A stretch of 64,000 bases of DNA from Rhabditoides inermis (GCA_963966185.1 CAWZYM010000283.1:2616001-2680000), one strand, 5' to 3'; positions 1-12,611 are shown, counted from the first letter of the stretch. The notes: a model not told the origin generated them from the letters alone. Numbers and translations: made by a program.

Positions 1-1172
1 GAGGTCCAGAGGGGTTAGAGAGAGTGAAAGGCACACTCACACACATAAAAGGACCATCACTCTTTCTTTCTCACCTGCTTCCATCTATCCGTGTCCTGCT
101 TCCGACGACACTTGAGGTGCAGCTCACTGTAAAAAAATTTTTTTAAAAGATAACTATCACCGTTATCCATATCTAAGAAGACACATATTTCCTTTCCACA
201 AACTCTACGCACCAACAGTTGTGTACCATCAAACAAGACAGGTAAGGGCAATCTCGTAAAAGCATCCTTTTCACTTGTTGAATAAACCTAATAGTAAAAA
301 GAACATACTGTTGCGTGTTGAATATGATGAGTCCAGTGGGGATGCCATCCGCCTCCTTCCCACCGGCAGCCACCTGAAAAAATATTTCAATTCATTCTTT
401 TTAATTACAAAACGTATTCATGTTAAAATACTGAAGCCACTACCAGCCGGTCTGTAGATAGGCGCTTTTGATGTTAATATTTTGCAATCATTGGCCACTT
501 ATCGGACCCAAGTATCATCCAAAATTTCCAAACCCAACAAAACACGTTCCACAAGCTACCCATATCAACAGAAATTCTGAAACATTAATCGAGTAGGTGG
601 TCTGAACTCCTCGTTATCAACAAAACCAAAAATCTTATATCAACTACATCGTGGCACTAAACCCAAACCATACACCAATCAAACTTCACCAAGAAAAACA
701 CAAACGGTCTTCCCCCTCTACTCTCAATCTTGTCTATCTCCCTCTCCTTCTCCCTCCTTCTATCAATCTACCCTGTCTCTCCTCCCCCCTATCCCCCTAC
801 CTTGAAGTCCTTGTCCATGAGCAGCACGAGTCTGATCTGCTCCGAGCGGTGGTCCATGTACGCAACGAACGTGTCGCGCACCATCAGCCAGCTGACAAGC
901 GAGTAGTTAGTTAGTAATGTATTATAAAATAGCCTATCAATTATTCTCATTGCAAATTGCAACCCACATCTCTCGCCACAAATAAGATTTCTTTGAAACG
1001 TGTCACCCAACGGAAACGGAAAGAATAGAAAAAATGGAAATTCATAACTCTCACTCCCCCTCTCTTTCCCTTTCACTCTTTTCTCATCTCTCCCTCCCCC
1101 CCCCCCCTGCTCCTGCCCCTTTTTCTCTTCCACACAACTCTCCCTCTCCCCATCTTTCCCTCCCTCTCTCTT

Positions 1173-1230
<58 letters not shown>

Positions 1231-2143
1231 CCCCCCTCACCGCTTGCTCCACGGCAGGCAGTATCGCACGCAGCACTGCTTCGCGCCCATGTACACCTGC
1301 AACGAATAAAAACAATATGTTTTTTTTTGGAACTGTACACATGATTATGACTCGTGAAAACCTTGACACCTGCAAAATATAACAATCAAATCAATCCAAT
1401 ATACAGATTTACTTTGAAATGTTGAAAGGCTTCATCTACATTAAATCCACTCACCACATCTTCCGTATAACTACGTCTTGAAACGTATTTCATACCATCA
1501 GATAGACATGCAAATAACAATAGAAAAACCTCGTCGCACTACATCGTTTGGACGTTTGTTTGGATTTTTTGGTTTTAATTTCTAATTGAATGCTTAAAAA
1601 ATTGTTATTAATTGACCAGATCCCACAACACGGTATAACAATCCCGCGCAACGTACTTGGGACGGGAGAAAACACTCATCTAACTTTACTTTGCTAACAG
1701 AACAGCAAACAGCTAGTACTCTAAAATAAAAATCCCCAAACCCAAACTCCCAAACACAGCGAAAAATCCTACTTTACACAAAAAGCCAGTATTTTCCGCA
1801 GTAGATAATTTCGATGTCATACCCAGACACCTTCTTCCTCTCTAATACCTCCTCTTCACTCACTCTATTACTCTATTGTACTGTACAATGCAGCCGTTAC
1901 TATCACAAAGGTCAGGCTCCTTCCTTTCCTCCTCCCACTATTCCATATACTGCGACCATCCACCCTACAGATATATCATCTTTTTACGCTCTCTCAAGCT
2001 CCTTCCTCTCCACCCCCCCCCCCCCCCACACTCACCCGGGCGCCTCCGGGCCGCTTCTTGACAAAGCCCTCCGTGTGTTTCATGCCCAACTCGTTCACGA
2101 ACGAGTAGCGAGACACCTCCAGGAACTCGGCCTGCAACATGAA

Positions 2144-2196
<53 letters not shown>

Positions 2197-5100
2197 GTCT
2201 CGTGGTGATTCCTATTAGTGGGAATGTGGAGCACCATCTGTAGCCAGTTTTCCAGTTGAGCCTAAAAATAAATAAATACAATACATGAATTAGTGAAAAA
2301 AAATAAAAGTCGCCTTATGTGTTAGTTAGCGGTTAGATAGACATAGAGGCACGCATTCAGATTTCAGATTTCAGATTACAGTATCCTATCCCACCCAATA
2401 CGGTCTATCCTCCCATTCTTCTTCTTCATCCTCCTCCTCTTCCTCCCTATTCTCATTCACTTCAATCACTTCTCTTTCTTTCCCTCCGCAACACTTCCAC
2501 GCATTCAACACCCTTCTCATCACAGATTTCTCTTTCTTATAAGAATCAAACGACTGAAACGTCGAAAAGTCGATAAATGTGAATCAATCAATAAATCGAT
2601 AATCGATGACGCACCCTTCTCTGCTCCTGGTTGCTGACGACCGAATCGGGCATCATTGGGAAGCGGGGCAGGTGGTGCTTCTTGCGGGAACGCATCTGAA
2701 ATCAATCGATAAATCGAATCTCGCGGGAACGCATCTGCAATAATATGCTAATTAAGGGAATATTGGAATGGAATACGTTCATTTCAATCGTTTTATTACT
2801 AGTTTACTATGCAACAATGGCTTCATTACCCATTTTTACGTACTGCCCATTTACAGAAGCAATGAAACGTATAGTGAAAAGGTGAATAGAGGATATACAA
2901 CTTGTAACATATAGGGTATTCCCCCCGTTAACGGTACGCTTGTTCACTCGCCGCATATTTTCCAGACATCATTTCATCGCATCTAGCTGCGCTATCGGTC
3001 CCCGCGAGATAATTCGACCGCGCGATTCGCGAGCTTGGCGGTCTGATTTTAGGGAAATGAGGGTCATTTGCAAGTCAAATGAAGCAAAGTTCTCCACCTT
3101 CTAGAGCTAATAACTCAATTCAGAATGAGTTTCTTATCATGAAAATTTCACGATATGATCATAACCCCATTCCCCATAGATTGTCTTCAGCGATTTTTAA
3201 TTCATCGATTAGTTCGTTAGATATCGATCGATAACCACTTTTTTGGTCTTCTTATATAGGGATTTACGCCAAATCTAATAACTCTTTTCAAAGTTGTTAG
3301 ATTCGCACCAATTTTTGATATGATGTGCCTATCGACCACCCCGAGAGATTCATCTCGTTAGAATTTTGATTTTGTCGTTTGTTACCGTATTATAGTCCAA
3401 AAACCGTCAAAACCACCTAATTTGCATAAAAACCTCGTCATTTCGGCACTGTCTGATCGACAGCCGATAATTCGCGTACCGTGAAAATGGGGGATACCCT
3501 ATAGTAGAATAAAAAAAATCCCTTCCCCACCTTCTTCTTCTTACTGCCTCCTCCGCTGGACGTCGTGTCCTTACCACTCGTCTCCTCTGTGATCTCTTCC
3601 GGATTCTCCAGGATACCAGCTGGAAACAAACATGTAAACAACAACACAGATTCCATTTTACAACTCATCACATTACCGTATCCCACCGCAATGTGAAAAG
3701 TAGTGTAAAACAGAGAGCATTCACAGTGAGTAAAGATAGTAAATGAGGAGAGGTAAGCCAATGGACGGACGATGCAGGTTCAGTTCACACAGATGAGTAT
3801 TCAAACTACACTGCTACCGAGAAGTAACCGTTAAATGTATTATGTATCACACTATTATATTATGGAATTATGACGTCACACTCGACTTACATTGCGCGGC
3901 TCGACTCTGCTCCATAGCCACTGAACAGCATCGATACAATAAAAAAAAAACGTGAAAAATATGCTTCACAACCATTTCACTTTACGACTGAACTTGATCG
4001 AAACAATATTGATGAGACAGAGTTCTGTCATTTTCTATACCATATCTCTCCTCCTTCTCGACACAACATACTGCGTGGTCTATTCACCAAAGTGAGGTAA
4101 TTGAAATGGTCCGAGCAAATCGTATTCGTTCAACCTGATTCCTGATATTGCAACAAAAAAAGAACAGTGAAAGTGGATGTGTCGTCACTTCCAATCGGTC
4201 TTCTCTTCTCTTCCCTTTCACCCGAGTAGGGGATGTGTCGTCACCTCCCCAATGGATACTTCCCCCTCCCCCCCACTGACACTGCACCGCGCTCTCCATG
4301 TGCACCTTCCTCGCCGCCTCGTCCGTCGGCGACTGCTCGTCCATCGAAGCCAGCGGCGCCATCGTCACGTGCTTCTTCTTCATCTGAAATCGGAACCATC
4401 TCAATCATCTCAACCTCCACTCCTTCACAGCAACAACCCTATTCCTATGTACACACTCCATCACGAGCAGAGCTTGTGCATACTCATCCCCCCATTCTCA
4501 TTCACCTTCAGGTGCAAGGTGCATGGAATGCAAATGCAAGAGAGGAAACAAGCATTGAAAACCCCATAGGAATTGCTTACAAAGGGAGTGACCACATCCC
4601 CCTCCCTCCCCCCTCACCTTCTTCTTCTCCAGCCCGCTCACGTCCACGCCCATCTCGCCGTCCCTCGGCCCTCCCCCTCCCCCAGTGGCGGCAGTGTTGC
4701 CCTCCGCCAGGTCGGCCGCACGACGAAGCACGTCAATCTGAATATTATTACATTGTATAATTATAGTATAGCATATTAATACCGACGAAGTACGTCAATC
4801 TGAATTATTGTAATTATATTGTTTAATTATAGTATAGCACGTATAGTATGGCATAGTATAGTACCGATGAAGCACGTCAATCTGAATTATTACAGAGTTA
4901 CCAGTCACTTTTTCAATCAACTCTCTTCGAATACGCTTCACCGCGCACATAAACCTACATTCCAATAAAAACTGGCAATGGACCTACTACGTTCCCATGC
5001 TCGCAAAAATAACGACGAAATAAAATTGATTAAAACAAATAAAACACAAAAAATACGTTTTTCACGAATGCAATGCAAACCAATACATGCGGCTCTTTTA

Positions 5101-7598
5101 ATTTAAAAAAGCCATTCAAACCCCTTACCTTGCTCTCCCTCCAAATGAAAGACAAATTCACTTGGTTTGGAATTTAAAAAAAGAAGTAGCACATGAAACC
5201 CTCACCTTGCTCTCCCTCCAAATGAAATTCACTTGGTTTGGAATTTAAAAAGTAGCAATTCAAACCCCTCACCTTGCTCTCCCTCTTCTCCTTCTTGTGT
5301 CCGTGGCCGTGGCTGTGCTTGTAGTACGGACAGTCCCGCAAAAGAAATAAGATCACCGTCAATCAAACAATCAATCAATCAATCGTGTATCCGGAATCGT
5401 TATATTATCCTGATCCTGTAAAATCATGTTCAAGGAAAGGGAAAGTAAAACCACTCAGAATATGTTTCACCGCAAAATTGAAAGCCGCTATCTACACTAT
5501 GAAACAATATCAACGCTCTATGTGCATTCCTACAGTATTCTACTCATTCATTACCGTACCTCCTTGTGGTCGGCGATAATGTCGACTCCCACAGACTCCA
5601 GCACCTCGTCCACCTTCTCTTGCGCCCTGAATCGATAAATCGATAATCAATAATCGATATTCTAAATCTGCATAGTACAGTAAGCACATGTGTACAGTAG
5701 TTTTCATGCAATTCGGTGATGATCAAAACTCGAGTGCGAGAAACACGCATTAAACATAATCACAAATCACATCACAACATCACAACACTGTTATCACTCA
5801 CTCAATCGTTTTGTGTCGCATTCTGAAGGAACGGTTAGTAGTTAGTAGGATGAACACAACATAGGTAAATCGTCAACCACAACAAACAGGTAAACAAGTC
5901 AGTAGTCAGTAGTAAACAAACAATCAAACAACCCACCTTCTGACAGGCGCGCGAATGCGCTCGGCAGCCCTGTGCGCCTTGAGACGGTTGTTCAGCACCG
6001 AAAAGTCCTGGAAGGGTAAAATCAATAAACATTGCGTAATCGATAAATCGATAATAAACATTCGCACCTTGTAGTTTCTCACCACCTGCCATTTGAAAGG
6101 ACCGTGCTCCATTTCGATTGTGTACCTGAAATGCGAAATTATGAAGAAGAAGAAATAATTTGCAATAAAATGTTGACTGCTCGTATCAGACATATTACAA
6201 TTTGTGGCAAATACGTTTCACACACAAAGTATGTATATGTTTTTTCTTCAATAAATCAATTAACTGGCAATCAGCGTTTTGAAGAAAAAAAACCCTAATG
6301 AACCAATAAACATGCAGTAATCAACTCACAGCCATGAGTTGATGAAGTGCAGGCCGGGCGTCGTGTTCTTCTCAACCTTCGTCACCTGAAAGCCAGACAA
6401 TCAGACCACCCACGAGGAATTGATCTATCCCTCATATAACCTGTCTATAACAAGATGATCCCAGAACCATCTCCTAGAAGACCACTCACGATGAATTGAT
6501 CAATCCCTCATATAACCTGTCTAAATAACATCAAGCTGATCCTCGGATCATCTCCTGGAAGGGAAGACCACTCACGAAGAATTGATCTATAACTCCTATA
6601 TCCTGTCTTTTCAACATCAACATACTGTCTAGGACACCCTGGGACCATCTCCTGGAGGACCACCACCCACTCACGCGGGCGTTGACCGGGACTCCGGGTA
6701 TCCAGTAGCCGCGCCGGCGCACCGCCTGCTGCGTCTCGTACACCGACACGTACGGGATGATGCCTGCAGGGAGAAGGACATATGTATAGGTTATTTTATA
6801 TTATTATGTTCTATTTGTTTGATATTCTTTGTTTTCCTACAATTGTACTTCTATAAAACTGTAATAGATGAAAATACGGTTTTTGGGTGCCCACATCCCA
6901 CATGAAAAACGCGGAAGGTACACTCAGTTACACTATAAATACGCAACTATCATAACTCAAAGTTGGGCGGGAACTTTCACATGCAATTCTGCCTTCATAC
7001 TTGATCCAAGTAATAATATTCAATTCAGATGCATGAAGTAAGAAGTAAAACAAAACAACGTGTGAAAACTACAAACTACAACCCACCCCTCTTTCCGGGC
7101 GTGCCGGGCAGGGAGTGCGCGAGGGTCGCCGCTATACAGTCACAGTACTGAAAAGGAGGGAATCTCTCTCTCCCTCTCTCTCTCCCTCTCTCTCTCTCTC
7201 TCTCCCTCTCTCTCTCCCTCTCTCTCCCTCCCTCTCTATCTCCCCCTCTCTCTCTCTCTCTCTCACCCACCTGCACATTATCATCATCGTCCCACGAATC
7301 CTCGCCCGACTCGTACTCGATCTCTTTCGCTTCCGCTTGCTGCAAGATAGTCACGCTAATCACACATAGGACGCAAAAACTAATGATTTGATCAGTCTCT
7401 CCAAAGCAGCTAGAAACAGCAGCTGCGAAGAGCGAAGGGCAAAAAAAAAACAAAGCTACAAGAATTCCTCACCTCGGTGATCTCGATAGTAGCGATCTGG
7501 TTGGCTAGCTGGGTGAGTTGCAGGTTCGGGTCCGGCTTGTCGTCCTTGCCCTCGCGGGTCGGTGACGAGGTCGCCACCGCCGCCGCAGAACCGTTCAT
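1..7598 (-). CDS. pld-1: Phospholipase D (PLD1 type), N-terminal part with PX and PH domains; 3' end beyond window
   Basis: PLD hydrolyses phosphatidylcholine to phosphatidic acid at internal and plasma membranes. About 18 exons read right to left. The start at 7598 opens MNGSAAAVATSSPTREGKD. An acidic stretch (SGEDSWDDDD, 7270-7339) follows, then a PX domain: VRRRGYWIPGVPV (6676-6760), VTKVEKNTTPGLHF (6334-6388), YTIEMEHGPFKW (6067-6127) and DFSVLNNRLKAHR (5936-6009). A linker rich in Lys and Glu spans 5823-2610. LPRFPMMPDS (2613-2693) and AQLENWLQMVLHIP (2195-2261) lead into the PH domain: SRYSFVNELGMKHTEGF (2037-2133), CLPWSKRWLMVRDTF (1243 to 795), VAAGGKEADGIPTG (315-373) and ELHLKCRRKQD (75-126). 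Animal PLD1 shows the same order and the same SKRWL-V-D core. The two catalytic HKD motifs would lie left of position 1 and are not visible. Several introns carry duplicated splice-site segments. Confidence 0.93.
4618..4881 (-). repeat. Triplicated exon 5' end inside a pld-1 intron (two decoy 17-base micro-exons)
   Basis: The genuine pld-1 exon (4618-4737) begins after TTCAG with ATTGACGTGCTTCGTCG. Upstream in the intron the same 17 bases recur twice, at 4783-4799 and 4865-4881, each preceded by TTCAG and followed by GTAYT. Each copy is embedded in about 75-80 bases of repeated AT-rich intron (TATAGTATAGCA). Both copies therefore have an acceptor and a donor. Including one adds 17 bases and including both adds 34, and either would break the reading frame. 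Confidence 0.85.
5120..5322 (-). repeat. Triplicated exon 3' end and splice donor in pld-1
   Basis: The pld-1 exon at 5273-5322 ends GAGAGCAAG before GTGAGG. The intron holds two more copies of GGAGGGAGAGCAAG followed by a donor, at about 5129-5142 (GTAAGG) and 5206-5219 (GTGAGG). Each is followed by the same TTCATTTGG and AATTCACTTGGTTTGG context. These are local tandem duplications of roughly 73 bases that copied the exon terminus and its donor. Confidence 0.85.
6395..6675 (-). repeat. About 100-base tandem repeat copying the splice donor, pld-1 intron
   Basis: Three diverged units each contain ACCACTCACG (the reverse complement of a GTGAGTGGT donor), a GAATTGATCTAT box, a CATATAACCTGTCT or CCTATATCCTGTCT box and a GACCATCTCCTGGA-type box. 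The rightmost CACTCACG, at about 6670, is the true donor of the PX exon; the copies near 6400 and 6485 are intronic. Confidence 0.7.
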
Positions 7599-8882
7599 CA
7601 CCCTGTAAACAAAACCAGTAAACAAACTGGTAAACAACGCGCAATCGATATATCCCGGCTAATGCTAATGCCGGGGCGAATTTGCGAACAACAGCAGTCG
7701 GCGGCGACGAAAACAATAGAGAGGGGATAAGCGAATCGATATGATGCGACTGATGATATCCCTTTCATTTCATCTCCAGGGGATGTGTGTGACAGTGAAA
7801 GTCGTCAACTTGACTATCGTTTCTCGAGGTTGGTGAAACCCCAGAAAAAAAAACACGCAACCTTCATACTTCCCCGTTTGCGATAAACAATAGTACATCA
7901 TCGTTCTAGTCGTGAAAATTCCAAAACGTGATAACACGACATTCCACTAACGTGAATATAAATCACTACTGGCCACTATAAATATCGGGAACACATCGGT
8001 AATAACATGCAGAGAGGGGGTGAGAGCACAATATATCGACTTTTCGCCTGAACCTGGTAAACAAGTGCTAGGTAAGGAGAGGGGGAATGAAAAAAGCCGA
8101 GGAACCGAACCCCCGGCGGGAAATGAGAGCAACACAGGGAATAGAATAGAGTAAGGAGAGAGGGGGAAGGAGAGAGGGGGAAGGAGAGAGGGAGAAGGAG
8201 AGAGGGGGGAATAGCGACCACTGGCTACTCTACCCTCCCACTCCCTTCTCATGTTCTTCGCTCTTTCGCTTCCATGTGCAAAACATCGATTCTAGAGGCT
8301 ATCCCTTCCTCTCTCGGCCTCACTCTCGATTACATTACTACCAAAGATCACACCATACTATACCTGAAATGCAACTCCCGTTTCGTCAAAAGCAAACACA
8401 CGCATACATACAGGAGGGTGCCGGAAAAAGAAGAGCGACACGTAACCCTAGAATTTCGGGGGAAACGCGCAAGCGCAAATGGGAATTGGGAATTCACATG
8501 ACGCATAGTCGGCGCTGACTCACAATCAGCTGTTATAGAGGGCAGTTTGCGGAGAAATCAAACGATCTACGAAAAGCAAACACGGCGCGATGAATGAATG
8601 AACACCGCTCTCCCTCCTTCACACTCACTCTCACTCGATCGATAGTCAACACCACGCAGCAAACACGCAGCAAGCAAACAAACAAACATGTGATAGTCAC
8701 TCTTGCAGCTCTCACCCACTCGCACTCTTCAAAAACAATCAAGTTGGCAGTGATCGCTTATCAGTGCGCGTGAAGAAAGTGATATCCATAAACACTGATA
8801 TAGAGACAAGACAAAGTCCGCTGTTGTGTCGGAAAACGGTCGCCGGAATTTCCTTTGTGAATCTCAAATTAGACACTACGCG

Positions 8883-8927
<45 letters not shown>

Positions 8928-9760
8928 GGGTGGAATCGATACCAGCGCGCAGAGTGAAAATACGCGCATCTGCATTCTGCACACGGTAGAAGGGAGGAAA
9001 CAGAAACAGCCTAAGCGATTACGCTCACCCGCATGACAATCGCACGCACACACATTCCAGAATGCATGTTCCACAAGTAAGTTCAACAAGTAATGATAAA
9101 AAAGTAACGCGAGGAATGTCAATACACAAAACAATCTTATTGCTTGCTCAACGCCGAGGCGCATACTTGTGGTAACACATGTGCTAGGCGAGAGATGAGA
9201 GAGAGGAGAGAGGAGGGAGAGCGAATGTTGTTGGTTTGTGTATGAGTGTCGAGTGAGTGAGAGACGGAGAGAGGGGGAGAGGGAGAGTGGAGAGAATATT
9301 GCACGGCCGACTCATGCAATCGCGAGAAGTGAGAGAGAACGCATAATGCAGGCCGCGAGTGAAGGTCATTGGTACACAGATAACCAACCCACTGAGTATT
9401 AAACTGAACAAACACAGAAAACAAACACAAAAACAATACATACAATCAAAACAATATGAAAAACAACAAAAAAATAGGTTCGATTTTTTTCGTAGTGAGT
9501 TATGCGCTCAAAATACACGACGTCAGCACAACCATGGCAGAGTGTGCTGCACAACGCTCGTTGGCGCGATGGCAACGACACCAACTTCAGCAAAGAAACA
9601 CGTGTTTGGTTCATTTGTATACAAATAAATTATGCGCCAACGTTAAAAGACGATTCCAGAACGTTCGATCACATTTAGAATGTGGATCATCGTTTCCCTG
9701 CAGTCATGTAGTTGCATAAAAGTGCGGCTCGACAGGAGCTTTTCGATATAGTCACATACC
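7599..9760. other. Divergent intergenic region between pld-1 and the kinase-like gene
   Basis: No supportable coding exon was seen on either strand. The interval holds purine-rich low-complexity DNA (8150-8210, 9185-9300) and a clean (GA)n tract at 8888-8926. Because the flanking genes are transcribed away from each other, both promoters should lie here. No specific core promoter element was recognised. Confidence 0.5.
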
Positions 9761-11131
9761 ATGGCAGCTGAGCTCGTACAAATCCAGCCTGGAACGCAAG
9801 TGCCTGCTTCTCCTCCTGCCCCTGCTCCTGTTCTTGCTCCTTCTCCTCCTTCTCCTGCTTCTCTTTTCTCCTGCTTCTCTTTTCTCCTGCTCCTCCTGCT
9901 CCTTCTCCTTACTGCTCCTGCTCCTGATCCTGCTCCTACTTCTCCTCCCCCTTCTCCTGACGTCGCCGCTTGCAGGTCGATCGCTGGACGATCGACAAGA
10001 AGCTGGGAGAGGGAGGATTCGGTGCCGTCTACAAGTGTTCCGACCCCACTGGCCAGTACGCACTCAAGGTCGAGGGAGTGAACGAGCAGATCCAGGCATG
10101 TACACTACTGATGTACTGTAATCTACCGTATTCCTGTAGGTGCTGAAACTGGAGGTGGTTGTGTTGTCCGAGCTGGGAAAGAAGGGCGGACGTCACTTCT
10201 GCAAGATCGAGGACAAGGGACGCTTCGGAAGCTTCAACTATGTCGTCATGACACTCGTCGGAAAGTCTCTTCAGGTACTGTAATGCACAGTATTCCAGTC
10301 TACCGTAACTGACCGACACATTCTAGGATCTGCGTAAGGCGGGTAAAGGCGAGCATCTTTCGATGGGATCTGCGATTGGAGTGGGAATCCAGGCTCTGGA
10401 AGCTCTGGAGGATCTGCACAACATCGGATACCTGCACAGGGATGTGAAGCCCGGCAACTACACGGTCGGCCGTCAGGAGCTGAACGAGCTTCGCAAGGTG
10501 TACGTGCTCGACTTGTGGAATGTGCCGCAAGTTCACGAACGATACTGGCGTGATCCGCAAGCCGCGCGCGGCCGCCGGCTTCCGCGGAACTGTCCGCTAC
10601 GCGCCCATCTCCTGCCATCTGCAGAGGGAGCTGTGTCGCAAGGACGACGTCGAGACATGGGTCTACATGCAGGTCGAGCTCACTGTCGGAGCCCTCCCCT
10701 GGAAGAACGTACAGGACATGAACCAGGTAGACACTAGGTATACGGTAGACTACAGTACTCTTGCAGGTGGGAGAGTACAAGAAGCGCTGCCACCAGATGC
10801 CTGGACTGAATGAGCTGTTCAACGGATGTCCCAAGGAGCTGATCACTATCACCCAGCAGCTCGATGCCCTCAAGGCATGTTTCTCCTGCTCCTTCTCCTC
10901 CTGCTCCTGCTCCTCCTTCTCCTCCTCCTTCTCCTCCTCCTTCTCCTCCTTCTCCTCCTCCTTCTCCTCCTCCTTCTCCTCCTCCTCCTCCTCCTCTCGC
11001 CTGCTCCATTTCAGTTCTACGACGCTCCTCCTTACGCGCAGTTCTACGCTCAGATGCGTCAGGCGTTCACTTCGATGGGCGTTCAGGAGTTCCCCTACGA
11101 CTGGGAGAAGCCCGGAGGCGGCGTCTTCTGA
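9761..11131 (+). CDS. Tau-tubulin-kinase-like protein kinase (CK1 superfamily), frameshifted at the DFG motif
   Basis: Six exons: 9761-9799, 9976-10095, 10140-10274, 10327-10726, 10767-10874 and 11015-11131. The protein opens MAAELVQIQPGTQ. It carries the glycine loop GEGGFGAVYK, the ATP-binding lysine in YALKVEG, the helix-C glutamate in LKLEVVVLSEL and the catalytic loop HRDVKPGNY. KVYVLD then leads into activation-segment residues MCRKFTNDTGVIRKPR and the YAPIS and DDVETWVYM helices typical of nematode TTBK-like kinases, many of which are sperm-expressed in C. elegans. At 10511-10518 the DNA reads GACTTGTGGAATG where GACTTCGGAATG is expected: one extra base exactly at DFG. Everything downstream is otherwise well conserved in the shifted frame. 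Two of five introns use a GC donor (AG then GCATGT at 10096 and 10875). The final exon ends WEKPGGGVF. Either a sequencing or assembly error or a very recent pseudogene. Confidence 0.85.
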
Positions 11132-11220
11132 TTCCATTGATGACGCGCCCGACGGCCGCCTATGCTCTTTATAATTGTTGAACGATCACACCAACATTAT
11201 GGAGACTAGAGATGTGTTCG

Positions 11221-11226
11221 AATAAA
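11221..11226 (+). terminator. Polyadenylation signal of the kinase-like gene
   Basis: AATAAA lies 90 bases after the stop codon of the kinase-like gene on the same strand, at the usual place for a nematode 3' end. Confidence 0.6.
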
Positions 11227-11708
11227 AATTTGACCGGACAACTTTGTATATTTGCGAAAGGGTCAGTGGTTGTTATGGGATGCGGGAGAGAATGGAGAAT
11301 TGAGAGCCTTCCATAGAGCGACCTATGGTCGAGACAAATTGGTGGAACGAAGAGAGAACGCCATTTGCGAAATGGAAATGGAACCGCTTCTCATCTGTCT
11401 CTTCCTCCAGACAAAAAGGGTAAACTCTCTTGCTTGCTCCTCGCAGTTACCTACAATTTGATTTCACGACATGGTGAGGAATAAAAATTGTCTTCAAAAT
11501 CTGTATCAGACCAGGCGCCCTCGGGAGTTGCGGTCCTTTGGGTCCGTGCGGTGTAAGTCAGTAGACATCATCGCCTGTGATCATCACACTCAGATTCAGG
11601 TCTGAATTGACCCTTACTGAAGACAGAAAAGCAAACCCGCGCCGCGCCTATCTGACCCGGCAGAGTCCAACTCGCGCCGGGTTTACATATATTTTTAAAA
11701 GATGGCTC

Positions 11709-12611
11709 TATAGTGGGTCCCCCGTTTTGGCGGTAGGCAAGCTGGGAAACGTCATTCTTTTATTATGCACAGGCGCATACATGATGAGTCGAACGGTTGC
11801 TATCTAGTTCATTGCGCGCTATCTAAACCGGTGGACCGGTGTCATTTCTGAGAGAAATTCATGGAAATGATATGCAAAATTCAGAATCAGAATCAGAATA
11901 TTTATCTCGAATCAAGTAGCACATATTATCGATTACGTAAATTACGGTGGGATACGGTAAAATACAGTAATACAATGCCTACTGCGAGTTCCAACAACAC
12001 GGGTTTCGGTGGTCCCGTGGATGCGTACGCGTTGTTGGTGATGCTTGTCATCCCCTGCTTGCGGCTTCTGGGGAAGTTTCGATCTCGGCGGCGGAAGATC
12101 CGGGCTTCAACGATCGATCGCGAAGAGACGTCTCCGAGAGTGTCATCGTCTTCGAGGATTCCTCTCCAGTCTCAATGCCGTAGATGTAGAGAGTAGCATA
12201 ATCGAATACCAGTCCGGTTAGTGTCCTCCGCCGCACAGCATTGTTCAGGGGTCGGGGGAATAACAGGGGAAGGCACGCGACCGCGCGCTGGCAGAGAAAT
12301 GAGAGGAATGAAAATGCATGCAAAATTACTCATTTTCTATCGTTTTCAGGATTCGAGATCGAATTGCGCTGAACTTGCTTTGGAAATAACTTTGTTCAAA
12401 GTTGATGAAATCATACAAAAATTTCATGGGAGGTGCATCGATACCATAGCAACAACTCTATGATCTCAGTTTTTGAATTTTGGTGTTTGTAATGAAGTTA
12501 TTTAGTAAAATGTGGATGGAATGAGGCGCATTTACATGATTTTCTCATCTGTCTGCGTCATTTCTTCGGTCGAAGATAATTCGCCTACCGCCAAAACGGG
12601 GGACCCACTAT
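11709..12611. mobile_element. Candidate non-autonomous DNA transposon with 30-base perfect inverted ends
   Basis: The 30 bases at 11709-11738 (starting TATAGTGGGTCCCCCG) are perfectly repeated in reverse complement at 12582-12611. The outermost TA could be a Tc1/mariner-type target duplication. No transposase-like reading frame was seen in the roughly 840-base interior, which contains a copy of the retroelement described at 11881. The superfamily assignment is inferred. Confidence 0.6.
11881..12050. repeat. Retroelement fragment, copy A (same family as 42742-42904)
   Basis: About 170 bases, from a (TCAGAA)n-like edge through ATCTCGAATCAAG, ACTGCGAGT and TCCCGTGGATGCGTACG, align along their whole length with 42742-42904. 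The second copy has a clear target-site duplication, which marks this as a mobile family. Copy A sits inside the inverted-end element at 11709-12611. Confidence 0.75.

Noticed and set aside
789..1385. Arginine/glutamate-rich minus-strand frame and similar ones at 1965, 8739, 31405 and 48217
   Set aside because: They read through (CT)n or (GA)n intron tracts; only short edge parts are real exons.
9796..9800. A third GC donor in the kinase-like gene (GCAAGT after 9795)
   Set aside because: The GT donor four bases later (CAA|GTGCCT) keeps phase 0 with the next exon, while the GC site does not.
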